A DNA stretch of 25,901 nucleotides, taken from Chromera velia (lineage: Eukaryota > Sar > Chromeraceae). A program made the position numbers and the translations under genes. The stretch covers positions 2,360-28,260 of the forward strand of contig JAHBMJ010001590.1 of assembly GCA_018398765.1 (NCBI GenBank). Reading direction: 5' to 3'. Below the pieces are notes generated by a model. It saw only the letters and a program-made list of their open reading frames with translations. It was not told where the DNA came from and made no database searches. Shown here one piece after another: positions 1 to 12,199 of this stretch; position 1 is the first letter of the stretch; each line of letters begins with the position of its first letter.

Positions 1-15
1 GGGGGGGGGGGGGGG
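1..15. repeat. Poly-G run at contig start
   Basis: Fifteen consecutive G open the window. The other end is a long C run, which is the same G-run on the other strand. This looks like a contig that stops where sequencing failed in G homopolymers. The bases to 163 are the tail of an intron of the following gene and end in a TTTGCAG acceptor. Confidence 0.9.
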
Positions 16-163
16 CTCTTTCTCACTCTCTTTATCTTTCTCTGTGTGCGTATGTGTGCATGTGTGAGATTGTGTTTCTCGCGTGCCTCTGAGAGTGTCC
101 GTGTGTGTATTTCATATCTTTGGGCGTGTTCATACGTACTTGTGTCCTGTTGTCGCTTTGCAG

Positions 164-3100
164 GTGAGTGGACAGCTTGCAGTGGAGAACTACTGCTGTG
201 CCCTCTCTGATGTCTACACTTTTGGTCCCACATTCCGAGCAGAGAAGAGCTACACAAGGAGGCACTTGGCGGAGGTCCGTCCGTGTGTTCGGAAGAATAG
301 AGAAGAGAAAAGAGAAGAGGAGAGAAGAGAAAGAAGAGCCAATGAGCGAAAGCCGACTTGCAGCCTGACATGCTAACGGGTGGGTACCTTGGCGTCCTTC
401 CAGACCTCTCTCAAAGGACTGACTGAAACAAACAGCTAGACGAAGATGGAGAACGAAAAAGAAAGATGGAGACTCTAGGAGACAAAAATTCAAAAAACGT
501 TCTCCTCCCCTGCGGCTCCTCTGCTTATCTTCAGTGTATGTGATGAACGTTGGGACTCTCGAAGGAAAGAAGGGAAGCACGAAGCCGAAAAAAGACGCAA
601 GGGGGGCATCAGAGAGTAGACAGAAGAGCGAGACCTAAGTTTGTGCATGTCCGCTAATTTGTATGACTGCATGAGGCCTCCCTCAATTGTTTTTTTTGTT
701 GCAGTGGGGAAGTGCAGTAGTTGTCTTCCATCGACTTGCAGGATAGGAAGCTCCCCAAAGAGAAAAGATTATACTGGTTCATTCTTCGCGATCAGCAAAG
801 AACCACTGGATTTCATGGGCTTCCTTCTTCTATTCTCTTTGTTTATGCCCCTGTTTCGTACTTCTGTCAACGCTTTCTTTTCTGTCGGACCGGACCGGTC
901 CCCCCCCCCTCTCTCTTGTGTCACCTTCAGTTTTGGATGATCGAACCGGAGCTGGCTTTTGCAGACCTCAACGTCAGTCGTCTGACTAATTTGACCTGCC
1001 TCCCAGGCAGGAGTGTGTGTACCCTCCCTTTGCATAGACTCCTGCTCTCTCTCTCTGTTCGTTTCCGTTCAGTCTGAAGGTTTCAATTGAAACTTCCGTT
1101 ACTTTTCTTCTCTGGGTGTCAATCTTCCTTTCCTCGAATGTGAGAGCCCCGTTGTGCTTCCCTTACACTCCATCGCAGAGGCATCCGTGCCAGCACAGCC
1201 AACCACAATCAGGTGTTCTTCTTGCTTGAATCCTGATCGTCAGCTCGATATTGCACTGTCTTCCACCGATGCTGCCTTTCTGTGCTCGGATTGCAATGCT
1301 TGGCGTGAATTCAGTCTTGACGGGCTTGAATTTCTGACTGGTCTCTTTCCTTTTCTGGGCTTCCCGTTCCCTTTCTACCTCGTCCCATCTCCTTTCCTTT
1401 CCTTTCCTTTCCTTATGTCTTGTTTGCCCCCTTTCTGAGCAGGATGACATGGATTGTGCAGAAGCTTACTTGAAGTTTTGCGTCCAGTACGCACTCGACA
1501 ACTGCAAGAGAGATCTGGTCAGCCGATCCGTCCGTATGCGTTCATGCTTATGTCCTCATTTATCATCTGCTCCTTCCTTCCTGTTGGAGGCCGGTGTGAT
1601 TTCTCTCTCTCTCTCTCCTTCAGGGCCTTCGTACCAGAAAGAAACTGAGAGCGGGTAACTTTTAACCAGACCACGAGTGTGCACAGTCTGATCTGCACTC
1701 CGTTGCGTGAGAGCATGAGAGAGACTCTCTCTCTGCGTCGCTCAATCGACCTGTTGCATGATGGGGAGGCATGTAGCTGTCCTGTAAGAATCTATTCCTT
1801 CGTCAAGACGTTCACTCAATGGTTCCGATCAATCTAGCTGAAAGGGGGGCTATGCAGACCGGTCGTCTCTATGTGCTCACGGCTAATCTCCATTTCTCTC
1901 TCTCTGCCTTCCTGTCTCTTTGCAGGAGTTCTTTGACCTGAGGGTCGAGAATGGGCTCATTCAGCGTCTCCAAGACCTGGTGTCCAAACCCTTCGCCAGG
2001 GTACCTTACACCGAGGCTGTCGAGATGCTGATGGTGGGTGATCCGTGGATGCAATTTTTGTGCTAACAAGCACACGTCGAGAAAGCAGGAAAGCCCCCCT
2101 CGGTTTTCCGCTTGCCAATTTGCCGGTGTTTCGAAACAAAAACCATTGCAAAATCACTCCGTCTGAGTCTTAACCGGAACCCCTTCACTTCCTTCGTTGC
2201 AGCCTCATGCGGCCAATTTTGAGGACACCAACATTCATTGGGGAATGGACATGGGCTCAGAGCATGGTCTGTCGGTGGGTCCGACTTTGTTTAAGGAGTG
2301 GATAGGTCTTTGTTTATTTGGGGGATTTGATAAAGGGCTTTCACCGACGCACTTTTGTTTTCACGTGTGTGTTAAGCCCATCTCCCTCTTCCTGCTCCCT
2401 TTTCTTGTCGTCTCCGCCATTGTTTTTTCTTTTTGTTTCGGGATGATTCAGTCTCCTGATTTTCATTTAGCAGATTGAAGAGGGTATTTGAATGGAAGAG
2501 CTAGGGAAATGAAGTGCTTTCCATTCTTGAGTTCATTGCGTCCTCTTCCCTTCTCTCCTCATTCGTGCCCGTCTCTCTGTTTTTCTGTTTGTCTGCCTGT
2601 CTGTCTGTCTGTCTGTCTGTCTGTCTGCCTGCGTGTTTGACTACAGAGCGATTTTTGACAGAGACGCTCCTCAAGCAGCCGGCATTCGTGTACAACTACC
2701 CTAAAGAGATCAAAGTGAGTGAGGCGGGGGGGAAGAATGAAGCATCTGTCTGGGAGAGAGCGGGAGGGGGGACGGGGGAGAGGAGGGAAGAGGAGAGGAA
2801 GGAGGAAAAGGACGGCATAAAGAAAGGGGGGACGAGCGAGGCAGAAATGCAGGGGCGGGGGGGGGCTCCATAGAAGGAAAAGGGACCAGAGAAGGAAGAA
2901 CGTTTAGATTTGCTTGAGTTTTTACAGTAGTTTGGCGCTGCTGTAGTTCCGCGTGGAAGGATTTCCTATTTTCCGCCAGCAAGATCGCTTCGTTCTTGCC
3001 TCCCTTGGTTCCCTCGTCCATGTAAATATGCATCTGTTGGTCTAGCTAGCTGTTTCTTTCCCTTCCTTCCTTCCTTCCTTCCTTCCTCATTTGCTTCATG

Positions 3101-4704
3101 CATCTCTCCCTTCCTTCCGTTGTCTACACCTTCCTCTCCCAGGGACGCATTAAGAGACTGACCGACACTTATTGGTGCCCCCCTTCCTGTCACCCCTTTC
3201 GTCGTGCTTTGCGTTCATGATCGTAGGGATGCATCAATTAATGACTGAATGTCTGATGAATGAATGACTGACTGACTGACTGACTGACTGACCGACTGAC
3301 TGATGACTGACTGACTGCCTGACTGCATGACTGACTGATGACTGACTGACTGCCTGACTGCATGACTGACTGCATGACTGACTGACTGACTGCCTGACTG
3401 ACTGCCTGACTGCATGACTGACTGATGACTGACTGACTGCCTGACTGCATGACTGACTGCATGACTGACTGCATGACTGACTGACTGACTGACTGAATGA
3501 ATGAATGAATGAATGAATGAATGAAAAAATGAATGCGTGAATGAATGAGTGAATGAAGGAATGAATGAAAAAATGAATGCGTGAATGAATGAGTGAATGA
3601 ATGAATGAATGAATGAAGGCGTTCTACATGCGCCGGAACGAGGACGGAAAGACCGTGGCCGCAATGGATCTTCTGGTGCCCAAAATTGGGGAAGTCATCG
3701 GGGGATCTCAGAGGGAAGAGAGACTGGAGGAACTTGACAAGGCGATAGAAGAAAAGGTACGCAGCGAGGGGGCTATGAGAAGTTTTTCTTTTCTTTTCGC
3801 AATGTTGTCATATTCCCTCCGTTGCACTGAGGCAAACAACTCAGCGTCTCTCTCGCTGCTTTGAGGAATCATCCCGGGAGCCAACATCGCCATGCATGTC
3901 ACGGCCAAGGAGAGACACACGATGGGCGTCCTTCTTGCGCATTTTTACAGCAAATGAACAGGGGTCTCTCACTTCTCATCTGTGAATATCCTGACCGGCT
4001 CCCCAGTCTTGCTCTCTTTCCGTATTCCTCTATCTACATTCAACTGCCTGCCCAGTTTCCGTGGCCTAGCCTGACGTAGCTTCGTTTTGAAGGGCCCTTG
4101 CACAGAGAGACCTGGAGGCCTGCCTGTACTTCGGTTGCATGCCCCATTCATTCATGATGCATCAGGCATCAGGTATCGAGGCCCTATCCATTGAGGGAGT
4201 GAGTGAGTGAGTGTACGAGGAGATGCGAAGGGGCCAAGAAGTTAGCCAACGGTCTGGCCCCACCAGCCGCTCTCTGATCGACTTTCTTCCTTCCAGCGCG
4301 CCGAGCAGAATGTTTCGTCATGTAGGAATGGTGGTTTGCTGTCTTCTACCCCTCTCACCTTTTCTCCAATGTTCTCTGCGAAGAGTTCCGAGAAGGCCGT
4401 GTGGTGGTCGTGCACAAAAGATATTTTTTCGAATAGATTGCCATGCTTTCCTTTTTCTCTTTGTTGTTCATCGTGTCTGTGTCTTCCTCTTCCTGCAGGG
4501 TCTCGAAAAGGAGGCGTATTGGTGGTATAGAGATCTCCGGAGGTTCGGGACAGTTCCGCACTCCGGTTTCGGTCTGGGGTTTGAAAGGTCCGCTCCGTCT
4601 GTGAGTGAATGGGGGCGATGGGAGTCAGTCAGAGGGGGGTATGTGATCATGTATGCACTGCAATTAGTCCTCCTGGATTAGAGAGCAAGCTCGTGAGCCG
4701 CAAA

Positions 4705-4747
<43 letters not shown>

Positions 4748-4770
4748 TCTGTGAATGTCTGTGTGTGTGT

Positions 4771-4823
<53 letters not shown>

Positions 4824-5100
4824 GGGGGCGGGGGGGGGGGGGTGAAATAGAGGATGAATTAGAAAGTGAAGGGTGACGGATACACCAAAGCAAAAAGCAT
4901 CAGGCACAACGGTAAAAACCATGAAGGATTCTCAGAACGAGAGAGTTAAGTAGAATATGGCATGGTCAGCAAACTACAACTTGCAGATTTTCGATCTTGT
5001 TGGTGCTGATGTTTGCAGGTTATTGATGTTAATCTCTGGTGTCGAGAACATTAAGGATGTGATCCCTTTCCCTCGGTCTACAGGTTCCGCAGAGTTTTAA
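164..5100 (+). CDS. NARS: Asparaginyl-tRNA synthetase, 3' nine exons (5' partial)
   Basis: Class II aminoacyl-tRNA synthetase that charges tRNA-Asn with asparagine. The exons are 164-274, 931-972, 1443-1517, 1926-2033, 2203-2266, 2647-2714, 3619-3756, 4499-4587 and 5019-5100. They join in phase to 258 residues ending in TAA. Visible family marks are class II motif 2 ([11 protein letters not shown], then RHLAE|FWMIEPE across the first splice), the SEHERFL segment split over exons 5/6, [47 protein letters not shown], motif 3 GFGLGFER, and the C-terminal DVIPFPR. Bacterial AsnRS is about 466 residues, so roughly the first 200 (anticodon-binding OB fold and motif 1) lie upstream of the contig. 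Whether it is cytosolic or organellar cannot be decided without the N-terminus. Several donors have C at +3 (GTCCGT, GTCAGT, GTCAGC). The introns hold most of the microsatellites in this part of the window, and the exon 7 acceptor sits inside a GAAT repeat. Confidence 0.97.
2590..2633. repeat. CTGT microsatellite in AsnRS intron
   Basis: Tandem GTCT/CTGT units with a few CTGC variants lie just before the acceptor of exon 6 (CTACAG at 2641-2646). The array supplies the pyrimidine-rich stretch for that 3' splice site. Confidence 0.9.
3061..3087. repeat. TTCC microsatellite
   Basis: Tandem CCTT/TTCC units in the 904-bp intron 6 of the AsnRS gene. There is no coding potential. Confidence 0.85.
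3242..3618. repeat. TGAC and GAAT compound tandem arrays abutting a splice acceptor
   Basis: The first part (about 3259-3492) is TGAC with interspersed TGCC and TGCA units that recur in a higher-order order (GACTGCCTGACTGCATGAC). The second part (about 3493-3618) is GAAT. It contains a segment of about 42 bp with GAAAAAATGAATGCGTGAA that occurs twice (from about 3521 and about 3563). The array ends exactly at the AAG acceptor of AsnRS exon 7 (exon starts 3619). Long Ser/Gln/Val reading frames on the opposite strand are repeat artefacts. Confidence 0.95.
4706..4842. repeat. Compound GT-GC-GA-G microsatellite
   Basis: Within the last AsnRS intron a GT run (4706-4742), two GTGAATGTCT units, and a second GT run (4761-4770) pass into GC (4771-4784), then GA (to about 4823), then a G run (to 4842). 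Alternating purine-pyrimidine DNA of this kind can adopt Z-DNA; that is general knowledge, not shown here. Confidence 0.95.
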
Positions 5101-5640
5101 CCATAGTTTTGACTTTCACAGACTCAATTACGTATAAAGTCTTGTCACATGCACTATAAAGCTATTTAATCATTTCGACAAAAACTTTGTGTATTAAAAG
5201 AATAAATTGCATTATTGCACTGAATTAACATTTAATTTCACTAGTAATTTCATGATTTCAATTAAAGCTGATTCTAGAATTGATTTTTCAGTGATTTTTA
5301 GAAAAGAAACATTTCACAAGTTATCATCTTTATGATACTCTACCTTCTATTTTATACCCGGTAGCTCTAGTTGCAGGTAATTTCATAGCACTTTATGAGA
5401 GGAACTTGAAATTTAAGTTATAGGACTTTACCATATTTAAAGGGAATAATTATACATATTTACACTAATACCTAAGACTAGACTTAAAACTATAAGTCTA
5501 AAAGTAATTAAGTTGAATAACATGTTTTACAGTCTAGTTTACAGTTAGTATTACAGTACTATAAGGCTACTACTCAATCATAATGATCTAGATAATTATT
5601 AATCGGTCTATAGGCCATCATGCAGTGCATGAGTCTAGGA
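5101..5640. other. AT-rich block downstream of AsnRS
   Basis: Directly after the AsnRS stop the base composition falls abruptly to AT-rich DNA full of TAAT, TATA and CTAGA-type words. There is no reading frame of note, no tRNA-like box and no simple repeat. It returns to mixed composition near 5640. It would contain the AsnRS 3' UTR and polyadenylation site, which I cannot place. From 5640 to 5957 I see no gene; that stretch may be the 3' tail of the retroelement fragment that follows. Confidence 0.7.
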
Positions 5641-5957
5641 CAATGCTTTATTGCCCCTTTGCCAGACCTGCATCATACAACGGGAGGGGGCTTCATTCTC
5701 GCAACTCTAAACACCCTGCATCTAGAAGATGCTTTCTAAATCGCTGATGTCGTTTTCCTTCTGTGGAAGGAGTGCAACAACTGCAACAGAGACTCTCAGG
5801 CAGTAGAGGCAGACAGGAAGACCGGTGGAGAGGGGGGACGGGAGATGTACGTGGAAGATGGAAAAAGAATATTCAAAAGGTGAGACGGGAAGAGAGGTAA
5901 GTAACCATCACATGTATCGAATCGCAGGCCTTACGATGGAGAGCGCAGACAGATGTT

Positions 5958-6390
5958 TCACAAGAGTCGCAGGGCCGGTATGGGTGAGTGTCTAAGTGCC
6001 AGGGTGACCTTCATTCGTGCCAACAATTCGCTTTGCGTGGCGTCTTTTAGAGGGGTGGAGTCTTTCGATAGCAACCACTTTCTTTCTCTTTCTTGGGCTC
6101 TGTCTAATTTGGCTTCAGTTTCGGTTATAATTGCATTCAGAGCCTCTTGATCTGCTCTTGTTTCTGTGCATTCAGTCAGTCGGTGCAGTAGATCGTCTGC
6201 TTTGCCCCTGCATGCAGGGCAAACCGCGTCTTCCAGCCCTCTGTACGGTAATGATTCATAAATTGGTACTAGATTGGTACCAGCTTTGAATATTCAGCAG
6301 CAATTCTATTTTTAAACCTATCTTACAATTCCACCGTTTGATTGCCGAACTTGGTACTGTGATAAATCGGGCACGGATCTAACCTTGGAC
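5958..6390 (-). pseudogene. Non-LTR (LINE-like) retrotransposon 3' end, decayed
   Basis: On the minus strand a reading frame ends with TGA at 5958-5960. Reading back from it, an open stretch of about 95 codons carries CPACRGKADDLLHRLTEC. This is a C-x2-C-x8-H-x4-C knuckle of the type found at the C-terminus of LINE reverse transcriptases, followed by a charged helix (ETEAKLDRAQERERKWL). Further 5' the homology-like frame is shifted: an 11-bp unit is tandemly duplicated at 6262-6283 (ATTGGTACTAG then ATTGGTACCAG). Beyond that, FKNRIAAEYSKLVP can be read in the other frame behind an in-frame TAA. It is therefore a dead, 5'-truncated copy. The reverse transcriptase core is absent. The short open frame has no start codon of its own. 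The family assignment rests on the zinc knuckle only. Confidence 0.65.
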
Positions 6391-6399
6391 TCCGATTTT

Positions 6400-7163
6400 A
6401 TCGAATTCTACAGACGCAAAAACATGATTTCGCGACATAAAACAGTGAGGGAAAAACTAACTTTGAAAAGACAGGTGGAGTGCGAGCCAGAGTGCGAAAA
6501 AGAGGAATCGAGGGCGGATCGAGAGAGATCGAAGTGTGATCACTATGATGCACGTGCATGCAGTGCACGCAGAAAAATAGCATGGCGGTTTCTCCATCCT
6601 TTCGTCCGTCCATCCAGCGGACGTTTTGTCATGCAGATTGATGAGATGATCGATGGGTTGGTGCAGGGCAGGCACGGCATCCCGCTTCACCCTCCCTGCC
6701 ACCGAGCGCTATTATACGTACAAAAGCATCTACAGTCAAAAGATTGAACCAGAAAGCAGGCATCGCAGAAAGCCTGGCAGAAAGAAAGCAAATGGAAGGA
6801 AGCCACACTCTCCCGCCTCTCGGGCCTCCGTGAACTTCTTTAGTCATGCCCTGAGGAAACGACCGAGAGGGAAGAGGGGAAGAGAGAGAGGGGGGGGGGG
6901 AGGAAGGAAAGAAGGAAGAAATAGGAAAGGAATGAAAAAAAAGGAACGAAAGAAAGAAAGAAACAAAGCCAGTTAGACGGAAGGGTCGATTCTTGGACAT
7001 AGTCGACCGATGGTGCGCATGCACTTCCTTCTTGGCACTGCCGTCATTATTAATTCTCTCGGCCGACCGATCGATGCTGACCGAGTCAGACAGACTGTCG
7101 ATGAAACCGAATCCAGCAAACAGGCCGTGCAGGAAGAAAAGAAAAGACTGCTCGAGGAAGGAG
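6400..7163. other. Region without a supportable gene; purine-rich tract
   Basis: A plus-strand frame at 6385-6747 (120 codons, Lys/Arg/Glu-rich, Cys-containing) is open, but it has no splice logic or recognisable domain and overlaps the retroelement fragment. A purine tract (about 6860-6965, GAAAG/GGAAG with a G12 run) follows. On the minus strand 7140-6990 there is a short open stretch with no family resemblance. I do not call a gene here. Confidence 0.5.
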
Positions 7164-8336
7164 TCAGACGGGCAGTCTCTTCTTCATGATCGAATGGGAA
7201 GCCCTCGTGGGTTTCCGCCTCTGTGTGTTCCTGTGTCTCTCCTGCACGGCCTCATCAAGACTCTCCCAGGCCTCCCCCCCCTTCTCCACAGGGGTGTGCC
7301 TGATGTTGGACCCCACTCCCTGCTGAATCTTTTGGTGTTGGGGACTCACCTCTTCGTACCTGTGCAGAAACAGAACAAGAACAACGAAAGCACAGAAAGG
7401 TAAACACAGAGAGAGAGAGAGGGGGGGGGGGGGGGGGGGGGGGGGGGAGGGAGAGAGAGAGGGAGGGAGGGAGAGAGAGAGAGAAAGTCAGAGAGAGGGA
7501 GGAGGACAGAAAGACCGTCAATCAGTTTGTATGCTCGCCTGAGTGATTTCTCGAACGGCATGAGGAATCCTGGGTGAGTGCACTCCTCACTGACAGATTT
7601 CTAGACTTTCATGCGCTAGCTTCTGAAGGAGAGAGGGTCTCTCTGGTAGACGGCCAAAAGAGGTAAGCGGGCAGTGAGAGCGGACGGGTGGTATGAAGAA
7701 GGCGCACAAACCCGGAGCGGACAAGAAAGCGAATGAACAAACAAGGAAGTATCCAGGGCAGGGGGGGAGACAGTTTTCCTCAGGGGAGTGCTTCCATGGA
7801 GAAAGATTCGCAATAAAAATTGCGTCCTTGAATGTTCTGTTCCCTGCTCTCTGAGCTACAAGCTGATTCATCTGCCCAGCTATTGACTCAGTCAGTCAGT
7901 CAGACTGAATGGAATTGCCTGACTCACAGTTGTCTGAATGGAATTTCTTGACTCACAGTTGTTTGGCGTCAACCTTCCCCAGACTGTTGTCTGAGGGATT
8001 CAGCACTTCGTCTGCGATTGAGGGGTCTACAACTACCGGCTTCTCATCTCCCGTTAGCGTGACAGTCACTACAGAGAGGTTGTCCTTTTTGGCGTTTCGG
8101 TGTTCCCCTCGTTTGCCCTGGTCGTGCCCTGCCATCTTTGCCTTCTTGCCTTTCATTTTCTGCGGCGGCGGAAGAGGGGCATCGAAGTCAAAGTCTTTCC
8201 AGCGTGCGCTCTGAAGCAGTGACGGTGGAGAAATCGCAAGGGAGGGCCAGTGAGAGCAAAATGGAGACGGCCAACGACGATTTGAGACAATAACGCAAGA
8301 GCGCAAACGAGACCGAATCCACGACGCAGCTTGCAT
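7164..8336 (-). CDS. Hypothetical basic protein, possible mitochondrial presequence (two exons)
   Basis: Proposed exons are 8336-7957 and 7359-7164 (minus strand). The phases agree: CT at the end of exon 1 plus G from exon 2 makes Leu. The donor is CT|GTGAGT. The acceptor TTCTGCACAG follows a long pyrimidine tract. The product is about 191 residues. The N-terminus MQAASWIRSRLRSCVIVSN is Arg-rich with no acidic residues, like a mitochondrial targeting peptide. It is followed by FDFDAPLPPPQ, the basic stretch KMKGKKAKMAG, a beta-rich NLSVVTVTLTGDEKPVVVD, and a charged helical C-terminus ending KKRLPV. I do not recognise a family. The start is uncertain: an acceptor-like CTGCTTCAG at 8211-8219 could instead open the exon at 8210, with an upstream first exon not found. 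The intron holds a 27-base G run, and its donor lies in a 29-bp tandem duplication. It is transcribed away from the Tctex gene. Confidence 0.5.
7408..7500. repeat. GA / poly-G / GGGA low-complexity tract
   Basis: A GA repeat runs into about 27 consecutive G (7421-7447) and then GGGA/GA units. On the transcribed strand of the surrounding minus-strand gene this is a pyrimidine tract inside its intron. The long Pro/Ser/Leu frames here are artefacts. Confidence 0.95.
7905..7962. repeat. 29-bp tandem duplication containing a splice donor
   Basis: Copies at 7905-7933 and 7934-7962 differ at two positions. On the minus strand each copy contains CAACTGTGAGTCA, which is the donor context of the hypothetical gene's first exon, so two identical donor cores lie 29 nt apart. 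The outer copy (exon ending at 7957) gives the phase-compatible junction. Confidence 0.9.
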
Positions 8337-9877
8337 CGTGAGCAGCTGCAGCTGGTGGTCAGACACCGAGCCGAGGCACCCCTCCCTCCATCTCAATGCA
8401 CCAGACTACACAAGATTTACTTAGAGGGACTCATGAAGCATCATGCAGCTAGCCCATGCTAGCCCATGCATAGATCGATTCGCGAATATTCGCGGCGGCG
8501 CCGGCCGGAATTATATATTTTAATATACACTAGAGTGGGCGCGCGCTGCGCGCCGACGTTGTTGTGGTGGGTACTCCCGTCCCGGCGTCGAAAGAGGGAC
8601 ACATACAAAAGTTCTTCTCTTTCGAGGCGTCGTGAGCGGCGCATGTCGGGATGCCTTTTTATGCACGCTCCTCTTTTGCAACACTATATACGACATTATT
8701 ACTCAGAGAGACGGGGAACCCGCCAACCATTCATTCAACAATTGCCATGCAGTGTGCAGATTGAGTTGTACAACTCAAGTGAAGTAAAGTGAACTTGAGT
8801 TTCGAAGGAAAATGAGGTTCAAAAAGCTTCAGGGGGCCGGCTTATATATAGAGAAATTTTTATGTGTCCCTTCCAGTTGGGCCCGAATGGCAACTATGTG
8901 CGCACAAATCACTACTTGGTTATAAGCTATAGTAAGATTTGGACATGATTTGGTCCCAAAATGCAAATTTCTGCACAGGTGGTGCCCACGCAGTCATCTC
9001 AGACGCGAGTATAGTATAGTCGCCTCGGGGGGCAGCTCAGCTCTGCTGAGATCAGCACTCATCCGCATAACGCATTTTTTCATTTTTTGGGGGGGGGGAT
9101 TCGGTTCTGTCTCCGTCACGGTCGGTGTCGCCCAAATTCCAAAATGTGCCCCTCAAGCAACTCGCACGGAGCCGCGATCGCATTATAATATTAATTATAT
9201 ACTTCGCTCTTCATGATACGTGCCCCTCCAGTATAACTCGCACGGAGTTAATTGCATATGCGTTCATGCGCGGTCCCGAAAAGCATATTTTGCGCACGTT
9301 GCCGTGGCCCCCGCCATTTGCCCATGCATGCATTGCAGGCAAGACATGCCCAACATGCAATCAAATTATGGCCGACCCCCTAAATGGCCCCCCGAGGCAC
9401 TCACCCAACTGGTTGGGTGTATCCCGTAAGATATATTTTAATAATGCATATATACGCACTGAGAACGCGTCGCGCCGCCGCCGCCGCCGCCGCGCCCATG
9501 CAGGCAAAGAAATGGCTCAAGCATGCAGTGTTGTTCAGTCTGAATCATGTCTGAATCAGTCATGTTCAATCATTGATTGGCGTCATTTGGCGTCCGATCG
9601 ACATCTTCCGACAATTGACGCAATGCAGTGTTTGATCTTGTTTGACATCAAACAGATTAGAACATATATTCGATTCTCCGTGCGCACTAAGCATCACCGG
9701 TTGCGTCACGTTGTGCGTACATTCAGTTGAAGTCGATTGATTGATACTTTCTTCTCCAGAACTACCACAAACACTCCAACAGAATTTACTTCACCCTTTT
9801 CGGGCTGGTGTTGCAGGGCCCTGCGTGCCCCAAAAGATCAGAAGAGGGGCTGCCGAGTGTGCCTCTGAAGTGCCAAA
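8337..9877. promoter_or_regulatory. Divergent intergenic region upstream of the Tctex-type gene
   Basis: This 1.5-kb stretch between two divergently read start codons holds no supportable gene. It contains a 10-bp tandem AGCCCATGC(T/A) at 8451-8470, palindromic ATTCGCGAATATTCGCGG and GGCGCGCGCTGCGCGCC near 8478-8560, a CCG trinucleotide run at about 9476-9494, CCCATGCATGCATTGCA at 9321-9337, and a 26/28-bp direct repeat at 9146-9171 and 9220-9247. The 5' UTR of the Tctex gene must begin somewhere in its right part. No TATA box can be named with confidence. The GCATGC words resemble motifs bound by ApiAP2 factors in apicomplexans, which is inference for this organism. Confidence 0.5.
9146..9247. 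repeat. Spaced direct repeat GTGCCCCTC...ACTCGCACGGAG
   Basis: Copy 1 is 9146-9171 (26 bp) and copy 2 is 9220-9247 (28 bp, with a 2-nt insertion in the middle). Their starts are 74 bp apart, and an AT-rich spacer separates them. They lie about 630-730 bp upstream of the Tctex start codon. Confidence 0.8.
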
Positions 9878-12118
<2,241 letters not shown>

Positions 12119-12199
12119 GACCTTATTGCAACAATTGGAGGAAAATACGTAGGAGATCGAGGTCTAAAACCGAGAGTCTCCTCTTGATCGCCTTCACCT

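Noticed and set aside
3215-3664. 149-codon minus frame of Ser/Gln/Val/His repeats
   Set aside because: It is the antisense of TGAC/GAAT arrays and overlaps a conserved AsnRS exon on the other strand.
4609-4922. Thr/His and Cys/Val repeat frames on both strands
   Set aside because: Products of the GT/GC/GA compound microsatellite in an intron.
9125-9730. 201-codon plus frame upstream of the Tctex gene
   Set aside because: No domain, composition like the surrounding promoter DNA, crosses a CCG repeat and direct repeats, and no splice into the following gene.
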